A DNA stretch of 64,000 nucleotides, from the NCBI RefSeq assembly GCF_000271665.2, contig NZ_CP010978.1, positions 3,316,501-3,380,500 on the forward strand, in the 5' to 3' direction. The DNA comes from Pelosinus fermentans JBW45. GTDB taxonomy: Bacteria; Bacillota; Negativicutes; DSM-13327. Within the stretch, counting starts at the first letter, position 1. Every line of letters starts with the position of its first letter. A program made the position numbers and the translations under genes. Positions 1 to 9,757 of the stretch are shown in pieces. The notes beneath the pieces were generated by a model. That model had not been told where the DNA came from. It saw only the letters and a program-made list of their open reading frames with translations, and ran no database searches.

Positions 1-797
1 CCGCAGCCTTCCGGCAATACGCGAGGAATGTTTTCGTAAAAACCACCACCAGTAATATGCACCATACCTTTTATTGCAAATTTTTCAATTAAAGGTAAAC
101 AAGCCTTCGGATATAGCTTAGTTGGAATTAATAATTCTTCTCCTAAAGTCTTTTCTAATTCAGGAACAATTTGATTAATATCCATTTGCTTTATGTCAAA
201 ACAGATCTTTCGCACTAACGAATAGCCATTGGAATGCAACCCGCTGGAAGGCAGACCAATCAGCACGTCTCCAGGCTGTATGGTTTGCCCTGTAATTAAT
301 TTAGAGCGTTCTGCAACACCTACGGCAAAACCACCAATATCATATTCTCCATTTTTATAGAAACTTGCCATTTCTGCCGTTTCTCCGCCAATCAGAGAAC
401 ATCCCGATTCCAGGCAAGCTCCAGCGATACCGCTGACAATAGCCGCTACTTGTTCTGGCGACAATTTGCCCACTGCCAAATAATCCAAGAAAAATAAGGG
501 TTCAGCGCCTTGCACCAAAATATCATTTACACACATTGCCACTGCATCCTGACCAATAGTGTCATGTTTGTCAGCCATAAAGGCAATACATAATTTCGTA
601 CCAACACCATCCGTACCAGAAACCAATACCGGCTGACGATATTTAGCAACATCAAGGGCAAATAGACCGCCAAAGCCGCCAATATCCCCCAAAACTTCCG
701 GACGATAGGTAGAACGAACATGTTTTTTCATTAAATCTACAGCTTTATTACCAGCATCAATGTCAACACCAGCATCACGATATGTTAATTGGCTCAT
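1..797 (-). CDS. purM: Phosphoribosylformylglycinamidine cyclo-ligase, C-terminus cut by window edge
   Basis: PurM makes aminoimidazole ribonucleotide from FGAM with ATP, step five of cytoplasmic purine synthesis. About 265 N-terminal residues of the usual ~345 are present; the reading frame runs off the left edge. It starts [20 protein letters not shown], has the nucleotide-binding GTDGVGTK near residues 61-68, and near the edge shows the family signature [13 protein letters not shown]. The ATG overlaps the purF stop in an ATGA, so it is translationally coupled as the gene after purF. Truncation is due only to the window, not to a mutation. Confidence 0.96.
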   Translation of the reverse strand, partial: MSQLTYRDAGVDIDAGNKAVDLMKKHVRSTYRPEVLGDIGGFGGLFALDVAKYRQPVLVSGTDGVGTKLCIAFMADKHDTIGQDAVAMCVNDILVQGAEPLFFLDYLAVGKLSPEQVAAIVSGIAGACLESGCSLIGGETAEMASFYKNGEYDIGGFAVGVAERSKLITGQTIQPGDVLIGLPSSGLHSNGYSLVRKICFDIKQMDINQIVPELEKTLGEELLIPTKLYPKACLPLIEKFAIKGMVHITGGGFYENIPRVLPEGC

Positions 798-2233
798 AAA
801 GGGCCCTCCTGTTCAAAGACATACTTATTACCACCACAATGCTGCTCACAAGGCGTGCTGCCTGGATATTCTGAATTAAAACAGGCATAACACATTTTTT
901 TGTCTTGCACTGTTTTAAGAGACGTGGCCAATCCTTCTATCGTAAGATAATGCAGCGAATCAGCACCAATAAAGTCTCGTATTTCTTCTACACTCTTTGT
1001 CGCAGCAATGAGCTCTTTACGTACTGACGTATCAATTCCATAGTAACAAGGGTAGATAATTGGAGGTGAACTGACACACATATGAACGGCAGTAGCTCCA
1101 GCTTCACGAATCATCCGCACAATCTTACCACTGGTTGTGCCGCGCACAATAGAATCATCCACCATAATAACAGATTTACCTTTTACTACAGACTTAATCG
1201 CATTGAGTTTAATTTTTACGCTTCGATCTCTGTCCTTTTGATCAGGCTGAATAAAAGTACGACCAATATAACGATTCTTGATTAAGCCTTCCGCAAATGG
1301 GACTCCTGATTCGTAACTAAACCCCAATGCGGCAGTTGTTCCAGAGTCAGGTACAGAGATAACAAGATCTGCTTTAAGACCACTTTGGCGCGCCAAGGTT
1401 CGTCCCATTTCAAATCGGGCTTGATACACACTTTGTCCATCAATAATGCTGTCTGGACGAGCAAAATAAATATATTCAAATACACACAGTGCTTGATTGG
1501 CTTTATCGCCAAAACGTTCTGCAGTTATTCCTGTATGATCAATAATAACCATTTCACCTGGTTCTACATCTCTTACAAATTCTGCATCAACCGTATCCAA
1601 AGCACAGGATTCGGAAGAAAGGACAAAACCATCCTTCACTTTACCAATGCATAATGGGCGAAGACCATGAGGATCACGCACACCAATTAGTTTTTCCTCT
1701 GTCATAATCACTAGACAGTATGCACCTTCAATTTGAGATAAACTCTCTACAATTTTCTCTTCTAATGTAGCTTTACGAGACCTGGCTATCAAATTTACAA
1801 TGACTTCACTATCAATGGTTGTCTGAAAGATACTGCCTTGCTCTTCCATTTCCTCACGCAGTACTCGTGCATTGGTCAGATTCCCATTATGAGCTAAACT
1901 AATGTGCCCACCTGAATACTTGACTTTTAAAGGTTGTGTGTTCATGAGGGAACTAGAGCCAGTGGTTGAATAGCGAACATGCCCTATGCCAATATGCTGG
2001 TCCGGTAAATCCGGAAGCTGGTGGCGAAACACTTCACTTACCAGCCCCATTCCTCTTGATACATCCATCCAAGAGCCATTTGTTACTGCAATACCTGCGC
2101 TTTCTTGCCCGCGGTGCTGCAAGGCATATAATCCCCAATAGGTATTTAATGCAACATTATTTTCCCGGGAATATATGCCAAAGACTCCGCATTCTTCCTC
2201 CATTTTATCAACTTCCACGAGCTGGTTGATCAT
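794..2233 (-). CDS. purF: Amidophosphoribosyltransferase
   Basis: PurF transfers glutamine amide nitrogen to PRPP, the committed step of purine synthesis. The 479-residue protein begins with a short propeptide followed by Cys15 in [11 protein letters not shown]; family knowledge says the propeptide is cleaved so that this Cys becomes the N-terminal nucleophile. A PRPP loop [13 protein letters not shown] lies near residue 355. Cysteines in [21 protein letters not shown] and KMCYACF match the ligands of the structural 4Fe-4S cluster of the Bacillus-type enzyme. The first ATG has an AGGTGA ribosome site six bases upstream; an internal ATG at residue 11 is a weaker alternative. It overlaps purC by ATGA. 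Confidence 0.97.
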   Translation of the reverse strand: MINQLVEVDKMEEECGVFGIYSRENNVALNTYWGLYALQHRGQESAGIAVTNGSWMDVSRGMGLVSEVFRHQLPDLPDQHIGIGHVRYSTTGSSSLMNTQPLKVKYSGGHISLAHNGNLTNARVLREEMEEQGSIFQTTIDSEVIVNLIARSRKATLEEKIVESLSQIEGAYCLVIMTEEKLIGVRDPHGLRPLCIGKVKDGFVLSSESCALDTVDAEFVRDVEPGEMVIIDHTGITAERFGDKANQALCVFEYIYFARPDSIIDGQSVYQARFEMGRTLARQSGLKADLVISVPDSGTTAALGFSYESGVPFAEGLIKNRYIGRTFIQPDQKDRDRSVKIKLNAIKSVVKGKSVIMVDDSIVRGTTSGKIVRMIREAGATAVHMCVSSPPIIYPCYYGIDTSVRKELIAATKSVEEIRDFIGADSLHYLTIEGLATSLKTVQDKKMCYACFNSEYPGSTPCEQHCGGNKYVFEQEGPL

Positions 2234-2940
2234 GCTTTTTCACCTGTTAAACGGAACAATATTTCTTTGTAAGCATCTTCCACATTGCCAAGATCACGAC
2301 GGAAGCGATCCTTATCAAGTTTTTCGCCTGTTTCACTGTCCCAAAAACGACAAGTATCTGGTGAAATCTCATCGCCTAATAATACTTGGCCATTATGAAC
2401 ACCGAATTCCAATTTAAAATCAATCAGTTCGATTTTCTTTTCCCGTAAATAATTGGTCAAAATTTCATTAATTTTAAAAGCATACTCTTCTAATGTTTTC
2501 ACTTGCTCTTCCGTAGCCAATTCTAATATTTTAATGTGATGCTGGTTAATTAAAGGATCACCCAACTCATCATTTTTATAATACATTTCAACGATTGGTG
2601 CAGGAAGTTTTCTACCTTCTTCCCAGCCAATACGTTTTGCCAAACTACCTGCTGCAATATTACGTACTACTACTTCTACAGGGAGAATTGTCAAGGACTT
2701 AACAAGCTGCTCCCGTTCGCTTACTCTTTTGATAAAGTGGTGAGGAATGCCGTTTTTGCCTAATAAATCAAAGAAAAATGTTGTAATCTTATTATTGAGT
2801 ACCCCTTTGCTATCAATCGTACCTTTTTTTAATCCATTAAAAGCTGTCGCATCATCTTTATAATACACTAACAATTCATCAGCCACATCTGTACTGTAGA
2901 TTCTCTTTGCTTTGCCTTCATATAATGGTTGTTTTTCCAT
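2230..2940 (-). CDS. purC: SAICAR synthase
   Basis: PurC joins CAIR and aspartate with ATP to form SAICAR. The 236-residue product begins [15 protein letters not shown], the hallmark N-terminus of the family, and carries the conserved stretches [11 protein letters not shown] and [12 protein letters not shown] nine bases upstream is in frame, but the AGGAGA ribosome site would touch it; the ATG at 2940 sits nine bases downstream of that site and was preferred. It lies between purE and purF, and its stop overlaps the purF start (ATGA). Confidence 0.97.
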   Translation of the reverse strand: MEKQPLYEGKAKRIYSTDVADELLVYYKDDATAFNGLKKGTIDSKGVLNNKITTFFFDLLGKNGIPHHFIKRVSEREQLVKSLTILPVEVVVRNIAAGSLAKRIGWEEGRKLPAPIVEMYYKNDELGDPLINQHHIKILELATEEQVKTLEEYAFKINEILTNYLREKKIELIDFKLEFGVHNGQVLLGDEISPDTCRFWDSETGEKLDKDRFRRDLGNVEDAYKEILFRLTGEKA

Positions 2941-2962
2941 AATTAACACTCTCCTAATATTT

Positions 2963-3454
2963 TTATCCTAACAATTTAGTAGAAAGTCTGGCTGCTTTTT
3001 CTTCTACTTCATCAGCCATCGTTCTACGATTTTCTGCTAATTTTTCAGCCAACTTTACATGTTTTCCAGCCATAATTTGTACCGCAAATATAGCTGCATT
3101 TTTGGCTCCATTCACTGCCATTGTAGCTACTGGAATACCAGCAGGCATTTGTACAATGCTAAGTAATGCATCAAGACCATTTAAGCACGTACTATTAATA
3201 GGCATTCCAATTACCGGCAACGTTGTATATGCTGCAATCACTCCCGGCAAATGAGCTGCTGCTCCAGCAGCGGCAATAATCACCTCAACGCCCCGTTCTC
3301 GGGCCCCTGCTGCAAATCGATGAACTTTGTCAGGTGTGCGATGAGCTGAAGCTACAACCACTTCTGTGGCTATGCCAAAGTCTTTTAATACGTCAACTGC
3401 TGGCTGCACAATGGACCAATCAGAATCACTTCCCATAATAATAGCTACTTTCAC
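2963..3454 (-). CDS. purE: N5-carboxyaminoimidazole ribonucleotide mutase, class I PurE
   Basis: PurE converts N5-CAIR to CAIR. From the GTG at 3454 the product is 163 residues, the usual class I length, starting [16 protein letters not shown] with the GSDSDW phosphate-binding loop and a later SAHRTPDKV catalytic segment. The start is fixed by a strong AAAGGAGGAG ribosome site six bases upstream; the open frame continues about 31 codons further but lacks family similarity there. It is the first pur gene; 22 bases separate it from purC. No purK is seen in the window, but the upstream gene is a permease rather than a pur gene. Confidence 0.96.
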   Translation of the reverse strand: MKVAIIMGSDSDWSIVQPAVDVLKDFGIATEVVVASAHRTPDKVHRFAAGARERGVEVIIAAAGAAAHLPGVIAAYTTLPVIGMPINSTCLNGLDALLSIVQMPAGIPVATMAVNGAKNAAIFAVQIMAGKHVKLAEKLAENRRTMADEVEEKAARLSTKLLG

Positions 3455-3554
3455 TAAAAGCTCCTCCTTTTTTTGATCCTTATCAAAATTTATATCATCC
3501 CTACATACTTTCATATGATTAGAGAATGGAACATACGTTTTATACACCGAATGG

Positions 3555-3592
3555 TAAACCCAGATACTTTTTTATGTTAGTATCTGGGTTTA
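3555..3592 (-). terminator. Hairpin between the purine permease and purE
   Basis: A 13-bp perfect inverted repeat (TAAACCCAGATAC and its complement) with a 12-base loop directly follows the permease stop codon. Only three T residues follow it on the minus strand, so it may be a weak terminator or an RNA-processing hairpin that lets some permease transcripts continue into purE. Confidence 0.5.
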
Positions 3593-3601
3593 TTACTTTA
3601 T

Positions 3602-4969
3602 CTACGCAAGAAAGAATAAGCGCACAACAACCAAAACAGCTAATATATATACAATCCAATGTACTTCCCGGCCGCGGCCAGTAATTAATTTTAATAGTGG
3701 ATATAACACTAGACCAAAAGAAATACCATTGGCTATGCTATAGGTAAAGGGCATCATAATAATAGTCATGAAAGCTGGCATAGCTTCTGTAAAATCACCG
3801 AAATCGATGTGTTTTACACTTTCCATCATTAATGAACCTACAATAATAAGAGCAGGAGCAGTCGCAGCATCAGGAATTAAGGCAACAACCGGAGTAAAGA
3901 ACAATGCTAAAAGAAACAAAACCCCACAGACGACAGCGGTCAAGCCAGTACGACCACCTGCTCCTACACCAGCAGCACTTTCCACAAAGGCAGTAATGGT
4001 ACTTGTCCCTAAAACAGCTCCAAGACTTACGCCTGTAGCATCTACCAACATGGCTTTACCGATGCCAGGAATCTTACCATCTTTTTTCATTAAGCCAGCT
4101 TTACTGGTAGTACCTACCAAGGTACCCATGGTATCAAATAATTCAACAAAGGTAAATGTGAAGATAATCGTTGTTAACCCCATACTAATAGCACCAGGAA
4201 TATCCAGCGCAAAAAAGGCATTGTTACTAAAGTCAGGAATTGCTACAGGAACAAATCCTGTCGGAACATTGACGACTCCCATTGAAATACCAACAAGGGT
4301 ACTAATGAGAATACCAAATAACATAGCCCCTTTTACCTTACGTGCCATTAAAATACTAATGAAAATAAGACCAAAAACAGCTAGTAAAACATGGTGATCA
4401 GCCAATTTACCCAGTTCTATAATCGTCTCAAAAGATAGGGGTGATCCATTCCCCTTAGCAGCAACAATTTTTTCTAAAGTTGGTGGAATTAAGGATAAAC
4501 GAATATTCATAATACCAGACAGCTTTAAACCAATAATTGTAATAAAAAGTCCAATCCCTACGGTAATCGCATGTTTTAAAGAGTTCGGCATGCCTTCAAT
4601 TAACAATTGGCGGACTTGGGTTAATGTTAGAATTAAGAAAATAATACCTGAAATAAATACAGCTCCCAAAGCCACTTGCCAAGAAATCCCCATACCAATA
4701 ACCACTGTAAAGGCATAAAAGGCATTGAGCCCCATACCAGGTGCTAAAGCGATAGGGTAATTCACAAATATCCCCATCATCATCGTAACGACGGCAGAAC
4801 CAATCGCAGTTGCAAGCAATACTGCATTTTTATCCATTCCAGCAGATCCTAAAATGCTGGGATTGACAAATAATATGTATGCCATTGTCATAAATGTAGT
4901 AATACCAGCCATTACCTCCGTTTGTACATTGGTATTTCGCTCACTTAACTTAAATAATCGTTCTAACAT
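3602..4969 (-). CDS. pbuG: NCS2-family purine permease (PbuG/AzgA type)
   Basis: This 455-residue polytopic membrane protein (roughly 12 or more hydrophobic segments) belongs to the AzgA-like branch of NCS2 permeases, which import guanine, hypoxanthine or adenine by proton symport. Recognisable segments are the N-terminus ERNTNVQTEVMAGITTFMTM, the APGMGLNAFYAF region and FTFVELFDTMGTLVG. Its leader carries a guanine-type riboswitch and a terminator, which supports guanine or hypoxanthine as ligand-linked substrate. It lies upstream of purE on the same strand. The exact base specificity cannot be read from sequence alone. Confidence 0.92.
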   Translation of the reverse strand: MLERLFKLSERNTNVQTEVMAGITTFMTMAYILFVNPSILGSAGMDKNAVLLATAIGSAVVTMMMGIFVNYPIALAPGMGLNAFYAFTVVIGMGISWQVALGAVFISGIIFLILTLTQVRQLLIEGMPNSLKHAITVGIGLFITIIGLKLSGIMNIRLSLIPPTLEKIVAAKGNGSPLSFETIIELGKLADHHVLLAVFGLIFISILMARKVKGAMLFGILISTLVGISMGVVNVPTGFVPVAIPDFSNNAFFALDIPGAISMGLTTIIFTFTFVELFDTMGTLVGTTSKAGLMKKDGKIPGIGKAMLVDATGVSLGAVLGTSTITAFVESAAGVGAGGRTGLTAVVCGVLFLLALFFTPVVALIPDAATAPALIIVGSLMMESVKHIDFGDFTEAMPAFMTIIMMPFTYSIANGISFGLVLYPLLKLITGRGREVHWIVYILAVLVVVRLFFLA

Positions 4970-5072
4970 ATATGACTCTCCTTCAATCCCTTTTTTATAT
5001 CAATCAACGCTATATGAAAATTTTCATCATTTTTTTATTTTTCTTTTGTATTACTAGTATCACCTCCAACGC

Positions 5073-5133
5073 AAAAAATAACCCGGGCAGGGAGAATCGC
5101 TTCAGGTCATGAGCGAAACCTCCCCGCCCGGGT
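5073..5133 (-). terminator. Riboswitch-controlled terminator ahead of the purine permease
   Basis: On the minus strand a long stem beginning CCCGGGCGGGGAG pairs with CTCCCTGCCCGGG, with an inner TCGCT/AGCGA stem, followed by A and six T. It lies between the guanine aptamer and the permease ribosome site, the position of the expression platform of transcription-terminating purine riboswitches. Confidence 0.85.
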
Positions 5134-5193
5134 TTTTATCCCATCGGTGTAACACTGTCATAGTGCCTGTACCACTTGGTCACAGACCATAAG

Positions 5194-5214
5194 AAAACAG
5201 AGATTCTCTGTTTT
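5194..5214 (-). other. AT-rich hairpin inside the riboswitch leader
   Basis: A near-perfect 21-base palindrome, AAAACAGAGA-T-TCTCTGTTTT, lies between the aptamer and the main terminator. It could be part of an antiterminator arrangement, or a weak first terminator. Its role cannot be assigned without folding the whole leader. Confidence 0.35.
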
Positions 5215-5242
5215 TGTCATGCGGAACCCTAGGTACACTTTC

Positions 5243-5311
5243 ACTCGTAGTCAGACAATTTACGGTTATCTGGTAGAAACGCTTGAGCCTTATTCTCAAA
5301 AATATACGAGT
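5243..5311 (-). promoter_or_regulatory. Purine riboswitch aptamer, guanine type
   Basis: On the minus strand the element shows the P1 stem ACTCGTA/TACGAGT, a P2 loop of the nATAnGG type, the invariant core GTTTCTACC, the P3 loop CCGTAAA and the closing GACTAC. The base that pairs with the ligand is C (GACT rather than GATT), which by established work on xpt and add aptamers means guanine or hypoxanthine rather than adenine. It precedes the purine permease, and possibly controls purE onward by read-through. Confidence 0.93.
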
Positions 5312-5331
5312 TATATTCTGTTTACTGTCTT

Positions 5332-5360
5332 ATTTTATAGCATATCAAAACACCTGTCAA
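5332..5360 (-). promoter_or_regulatory. Sigma-A-type promoter for the riboswitch leader
   Basis: TTGACA is followed after 17 bases by TAAAAT (or TATAAA at 15), about a dozen bases upstream of the aptamer P1 stem. Position and sequence fit a vegetative promoter driving the permease transcript. Confidence 0.75.
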
Positions 5361-5430
5361 TAAACTATGAACATTTTTATTTTTTCATTATATATTGTTC
5401 GGTTTTTATAATAGTACTTACTATGCACTT

Positions 5431-6078
5431 CTATTTTTTCCCTAAAATTTTACCAATAGCGACAACAAATAAGCCACTAATCCCAGAAATAAGATCATTC
5501 GCCCAAAAATAAGAACCCATTAAGAGAACTATATAGTGATCTGATAGGATCATCTGAGCAGCTGTCCACCCTAAGAAGAAGGAACCAAAGCTAATGATAA
5601 TTGGCCATTTTTGCATTAACGCACAGACGAATTTGCTTCCCCAGATAATGATGGGTATGCTAATAGCCAGTCCGAGGACTACTAGGCCTATATTGTCCTT
5701 TGCTATGCCAATAATGGCTATTACATTATCAAGGCTCATAACAAAATCAGCAGTGATAATGGTCTTAATCACTCCGCTCACACTTTTCTTTCCGGCCAAA
5801 CGCTGCTCACAGCCCTTTTGGTCTGCCATTAGCTTAATGGCAATCCATAATAACAAGATGCCCGCTATCATTTGCAAATAAGGTATTTTCAGTAAAAAAA
5901 TAGCAACGAAGGTTAAGGCAACCCTAAGAACAATGGCACCAATACAACCATACAACATAGCCTTTTTCTGCTGTTGAAGAGGTAAATTGCGGCTAGCAAG
6001 CGCAATGACCAGGGCGTTATCGCCGCTGAGCAAAAGATTAATGAGTACAATACTAAACAATTGCAATCCATATTCCAT
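5431..6078 (-). CDS. TerC-family integral membrane protein (YjbE-like)
   Basis: This 215-residue protein has about seven hydrophobic segments and the TerC signature LLSGDNALVIALASR near its start plus the second acidic motif FVMSLDNVIAIIGIA in the middle. Bacillus relatives (YjbE, YkoY) are linked to manganese export; substrate here is inferred only. It is preceded by a GGCGG-type ribosome site next to the ATG. I found no recognisable yybP-ykoY manganese riboswitch in its upstream region. It is transcribed towards, but separately from, the riboswitch leader. Confidence 0.85.
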   Translation of the reverse strand: MEYGLQLFSIVLINLLLSGDNALVIALASRNLPLQQQKKAMLYGCIGAIVLRVALTFVAIFLLKIPYLQMIAGILLLWIAIKLMADQKGCEQRLAGKKSVSGVIKTIITADFVMSLDNVIAIIGIAKDNIGLVVLGLAISIPIIIWGSKFVCALMQKWPIIISFGSFFLGWTAAQMILSDHYIVLLMGSYFWANDLISGISGLFVVAIGKILGKK

Positions 6079-6223
6079 CCCGCCGACCGCCTTTTTATGT
6101 AAATTTTTAATTTATAGGAGGACAAGTTTTCTTTGCTTTGTAACCCGAATATAATGTAAGAAATTCCTTTTGTTATTTATTAGTATTCCCTTATTATTTA
6201 TTCCCATGTAGATTTTAAAGCCT

Positions 6224-6252
6224 CTGCACTACGCTAGAACTGTGCGGTGCAG
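6224..6252. other. Hairpin in the divergent terC-like/trxB spacer
   Basis: CTGCAC and GTGCAG arms enclose an inner CGC/GCG pair. No T-run follows on either strand, so it is not a standard terminator. The rest of the 230-base divergent spacer is AT-rich, with no convincing promoter that I could single out. Confidence 0.3.
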
Positions 6253-6308
6253 GAAACATTGTAAGGTATTGGAATTAATATATTTTAGTACTGTAAAGGA
6301 GATTTCTC

Positions 6309-7229
6309 ATGCAATCTTATGACGTCATTATCATTGGTGCAGGACCTGCTGGTTTAACCTCAGCCTTATATAGTGCCAGGAGCAAACTGAGTACGTTATA
6401 CCTGGAAACTCTAGGAGCAGGCGGTCAAGTAGCTGCCACGGATGAAATAGAGAATTATCCAGGATTTTCTCGTGGCATCAGTGGTTTTGATTTATCCCTG
6501 CAGATGGAAGAGCAAGCACTGCGATTTGGTGCAAAGCCTTTACTTACCAAAGTACTAGGTTTAGAGCTTGCAGATCCATACCGTATTGTTAAAACCACAA
6601 AAGGTGATTTCATCGGCAAAATTATCATCATCGCTTCAGGTGCTGCACCAAAACCGTTAAACTGCCCAGGTGAACTTACCTATCGCACTCGCGGCGTCTC
6701 CTACTGTGCCACTTGTGATGGCCCTTTTTATGAAGCATCTAATATCGTCGTCGTAGGCGGGGGAAATTCTGCCGTTGAAGAAGCCTGCTATCTTACTAGA
6801 TTTGCTAACAAAGTTAGCCTAGTACATCGTAGAGATGCGCTGCGAGCTACAAAAATCATCCAAGACAGAGCACTGACAAACCCCAAATTAGAATTCATCT
6901 GGAATACTGTAATTCATGAAATTAGGGGAGACGAGATGGTCCAAAACGTCATCCTTAGAAATTTACTAACTAAGCAGCTTACTGAAATGCCAGTCAATGG
7001 TATCTTTATTTATGTCGGCAATGAACCAAATACCTCTTTTGTTAAGAGCCTTATAGAACTTACGGAAGAAGGATATATCCAAACAGACGAATTCATGCGT
7101 ACCAATATCCCAGGAATTTACGCAGTGGGTGATGTAAGGCAAAAGCTGTTGCGCCAAGTCGTTACTGCGGTCAGCGATGGGGCCATTGCTGCCTATCATG
7201 GAGAAAAATATATAGAAGAACATTTTTAA
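6309..7229 (+). CDS. trxB: Thioredoxin reductase
   Basis: TrxB is a flavoprotein that uses NADPH to reduce thioredoxin. The 306-residue protein has the FAD-binding GAGPAG at residues 10-15, the redox-active CATC at 133-136 (SYCATCDGPFY), the NADPH-binding VVGGGNSAVEEA after it, and the C-terminal FAD motif GIYAVGDVRQK. Length matches the low-molecular-weight class. A GGAGA ribosome site precedes the ATG. It is followed after 23 bases by a thioredoxin-like gene, so the two form a natural redox pair. Confidence 0.95.
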   Translation: MQSYDVIIIGAGPAGLTSALYSARSKLSTLYLETLGAGGQVAATDEIENYPGFSRGISGFDLSLQMEEQALRFGAKPLLTKVLGLELADPYRIVKTTKGDFIGKIIIIASGAAPKPLNCPGELTYRTRGVSYCATCDGPFYEASNIVVVGGGNSAVEEACYLTRFANKVSLVHRRDALRATKIIQDRALTNPKLEFIWNTVIHEIRGDEMVQNVILRNLLTKQLTEMPVNGIFIYVGNEPNTSFVKSLIELTEEGYIQTDEFMRTNIPGIYAVGDVRQKLLRQVVTAVSDGAIAAYHGEKYIEEHF

Positions 7230-7252
7230 TTATAAATTTAGGGAGGAAAGAA

Positions 7253-7582
7253 ATGATGGATGAAATTATTGTAATCACCAAAGAGAACTTTAAAGAAGAA
7301 GTCCTTAAAAGCAAATTACCAGTATTACTTGATTTTTGGGGTCCCAGGTGTATCCCTTGTAAAAGACTCATGCCTATCTTCGAAGAATTAGCAGCGGATT
7401 ATGCAGGGAAAGTGAAGTTCTGCAAAATAAATACTTCGGAAAATCGCAGCCTAACTCAACAGTTCAACATAATGACCATACCGACGCTGCACTTTTACAA
7501 AGCTGGCACCATAAAAAAAACAGTACGTGGCGCAATAAGCCGCGAAGATCTGGAAGAACATTTGAAAGTGATTTTGGATTAG
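7253..7582 (+). CDS. Thioredoxin-family protein with a CIPC active site
   Basis: A 109-residue thioredoxin fold protein with FWGPRCIPCKRLMP: the active-site cysteines are residues 33 and 36, and the usual CGPC is replaced by CIPC. The cis-Pro loop (TIPTLHFYKAG) is intact. It has a GGGAGG ribosome site and follows trxB closely, so it is probably the substrate of that reductase. The Gly-to-Ile change between the cysteines is expected to alter redox potential; functional consequences are inference. It may be an atypical thioredoxin rather than the main TrxA. Confidence 0.9.
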   Translation: MMDEIIVITKENFKEEVLKSKLPVLLDFWGPRCIPCKRLMPIFEELAADYAGKVKFCKINTSENRSLTQQFNIMTIPTLHFYKAGTIKKTVRGAISREDLEEHLKVILD

Positions 7583-7615
7583 GTAAGAAAAATATTGGGT
7601 GTCAAAAGATATAAA

Positions 7616-7678
7616 ATGAACCACAAAGGCGCAAAGGACACAAAGGATTCGCAGCGGCATTGTGCCTTTGTGGTTCAT
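7616..7678. repeat. Palindromic copy of a dispersed GAACCACAAAG repeat
   Basis: Perfect 15-bp arms (ATGAACCACAAAGGC and complement) enclose 33 bases. The left half, about 32 bases, recurs with two changes at 51014-51045 upstream of xpt. It lies downstream of the thioredoxin gene and may form a hairpin in that transcript. Confidence 0.7.
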
Positions 7679-7724
7679 AGATCACATCTTTTTCCCTTAC
7701 AAAAGCTTATAACTTCTACAAAAA

Positions 7725-7765
7725 AGAAGACAGCTCACAGAATTCATTCTGCAAGCTGCCTTCTT
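7725..7765. terminator. Bidirectional terminator between trx and thi operons
   Basis: AAGAAGACAGCT pairs with AGCTGCCTTCTT, with an A-run on one flank and a T-rich flank on the other. It lies between convergent genes (thioredoxin plus strand, thiC minus strand). Confidence 0.75.
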
Positions 7766-7778
7766 TATCTTACTTTGT

Positions 7779-9077
7779 TTAAATGTCTACTTCTTCGCCA
7801 TTTAGGATTTTTTTCATTGTTTTCATGGCGCACATTTTACCGCACATGGTGCAAGTGTCTTCGTGTTCCGGTAAGGATTCTTTGCGGTACCTTCCTGACT
7901 TTTCAGGGTCGATGGACAACTCAACCATTTTATCAAAATCAATATCAGCCCGAGCCTGACTCATCTGATTATCCCACTCTTGTGCTCCTGGCACTCCCTT
8001 GGCAATATCAGCAGCGTGAGCAGCAATTCGCGAGGCGATAATACCTTCTTTCATATCCTCCATAGTTGGCAGCCGCAAATGTTCCGCAGGGGTTACATAA
8101 CATAAGAAATCGGCACCAGCAGCAGCAGCAATCGCTCCCCCAATGGCACTGGTAATATGATCATATCCGGGTGCCACATCCGTAACCAAAGGTCCCAGTA
8201 CATAAAATGGCGCACCATGACATAATTTTTTCTGCAGCATCACGTTACCTGTAATTTGATTCAAAGGCATATGACCAGGTCCTTCTACAATGACTTGTAC
8301 ATTTTTTGCCCAAGCTCGTTTGGTTAATTCCCCTAATACAATTAATTCGTGGATTTGAGACGCATCTGTTGCATCTTGAGTACATCCAGGCCTGCAGGCA
8401 TCTCCCAGACTAATCGTAACATCATGTTCAGCACAAATATCTAATACTTTATCGTAGTACTCATAAAAAGGATTTTCCTGATTGTTTAATTCCATCCAGG
8501 CAAATAGTAACGAACCACCCCTGGATACAATATTTGTGAGCCTTTTTTCCTGCTTAACTTTCTTTGCTGTTTCACGATTTAGTCCAGCATGAATGGTCAT
8601 AAAGTCCACGCCATCTTCTGCATGCCTCTTAACCACAGATAAAAATTCTTCCGCAGTAATATGTTTCAGTTCCTTATCCAAAAAACCAACAGCATCATAC
8701 ATGGGAACCGTACCAATCATCGCTGGTGAAAATTCAATTAACCTGCGGCGAAATTCCCGGGTTTTGCCAAAACAGCTTAAATCCATAATCGCGTCTGCTT
8801 TTAATTCAATCGCCTTTTTTACTTTACAGATTTCCTGCTCAATATCGCAGCAATCTTCTGACACACCTAAATTAACATTGATTTTTGTACTTAGTCCTTG
8901 TCCAACGCCTGCTGGATCAAGTGAAGTATGATTCTTATTCGCAGGTATGGCAATCTTTCCTTGAGCCACTAATTGCAGCAATACAGCGACGTCTACGTTC
9001 TCCTTAAGAGCCACCGCGGTCATCTCTTTCGTTACAATGCCTTGTTTCGCTGCATCCATTTGTGTGGTATAAGCCAT
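7779..9077 (-). CDS. thiC: Phosphomethylpyrimidine synthase
   Basis: ThiC is a radical-SAM enzyme that rearranges aminoimidazole ribotide to HMP-phosphate. The 432-residue protein is the short form, lacking the N-terminal extension of the enterobacterial enzyme. The cluster-binding motif at the C-terminus is CTMCGKMC (Cys409, 412, 416), a CX2CX3C spacing rather than the CX2CX4C of long ThiC. Other conserved segments are [10 protein letters not shown] and [13 protein letters not shown]. It shares its AIR substrate with the purine pathway. It is the last gene of thiSGHEC; its ATG overlaps the thiE stop (TAATG). Confidence 0.96.
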   Translation of the reverse strand: MAYTTQMDAAKQGIVTKEMTAVALKENVDVAVLLQLVAQGKIAIPANKNHTSLDPAGVGQGLSTKINVNLGVSEDCCDIEQEICKVKKAIELKADAIMDLSCFGKTREFRRRLIEFSPAMIGTVPMYDAVGFLDKELKHITAEEFLSVVKRHAEDGVDFMTIHAGLNRETAKKVKQEKRLTNIVSRGGSLLFAWMELNNQENPFYEYYDKVLDICAEHDVTISLGDACRPGCTQDATDASQIHELIVLGELTKRAWAKNVQVIVEGPGHMPLNQITGNVMLQKKLCHGAPFYVLGPLVTDVAPGYDHITSAIGGAIAAAAGADFLCYVTPAEHLRLPTMEDMKEGIIASRIAAHAADIAKGVPGAQEWDNQMSQARADIDFDKMVELSIDPEKSGRYRKESLPEHEDTCTMCGKMCAMKTMKKILNGEEVDI

Positions 9078-9736
9078 TATTTTTTCTCCTCCATGTCTTT
9101 TATTATTTTTCTGATCCCATTAATCTTTTTGCCAATATCTTGAGCCTGAGTGATTTCTGTTACCATGGCAATACATTTTGCACCACAATGAACAACCTCG
9201 ATCACATTACTTTCTTTGATTCCTCCAATCGCCACAGAAGGAATGGATATATTATCAACTACATATTTCAAATATTCTAAACCAACTGGATCGCACACGT
9301 TTTTCTTGGTGGAGGTTTTAAAAATGGGTCCTACCCCTATGTAATCAGCCCCGGATTTGACTGCGCCTTGTGCTTGCTCCGGCGAATGAGTAGAAATACC
9401 AATGATCATTTGATCGCCAACCAGCTGTCGTACAGCTTCTAAGGGAAAATCATCTTGGCCAATGTGTACTCCATCAGCCTGTACCATCATAGCCAAATCA
9501 ATATCATCATTTACAATGAACATAACGCCAGCCTCTTTGGTTAGTTCCCGTATGATCTTGCATTCTTCATACTTTTTTTTCATATCCTTGTCTTTTTCAC
9601 GATATTGAATTACCTTGATGCCCGCAGCAATCCATTGTTTTACGATCTCAACATTGCTGCGCCCTAAAGAATAGTCTTCTGCTGTAATACAATATAAATC
9701 AGTAGGTAAAGGATTCTTCCGGTTCATACCACTCAC
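9077..9736 (-). CDS. thiE: Thiamine phosphate synthase
   Basis: ThiE couples HMP-pyrophosphate and thiazole phosphate. The 219-residue TIM-barrel shows LYCITAED, the substrate loop [47 protein letters not shown] and the phosphate-binding VAIGGI. The first ATG is 3 codons before an in-frame ATG, so the exact start is slightly uncertain. It sits between thiH and thiC. Confidence 0.95.
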   Translation of the reverse strand: MSGMNRKNPLPTDLYCITAEDYSLGRSNVEIVKQWIAAGIKVIQYREKDKDMKKKYEECKIIRELTKEAGVMFIVNDDIDLAMMVQADGVHIGQDDFPLEAVRQLVGDQMIIGISTHSPEQAQGAVKSGADYIGVGPIFKTSTKKNVCDPVGLEYLKYVVDNISIPSVAIGGIKESNVIEVVHCGAKCIAMVTEITQAQDIGKKINGIRKIIKDMEEKK

Positions 9737-9757
9737 TCCCCCCCTTTTGTTTCTTCG

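Noticed and set aside
3541-3556. PurR PurBox-like ACCGAAT upstream of purE
   Set aside because: The core differs from CCGAAC and only one half-site is seen; a true pair of boxes is missing.
3768-4397. Long plus-strand open frame opposite the purine permease
   Set aside because: It is an antisense shadow of a strongly conserved gene and has no ribosome site or family similarity.
6079-6308. Possible yybP-ykoY manganese riboswitch ahead of the TerC-like gene
   Set aside because: The conserved loop sequences of that family were not found on the minus strand.
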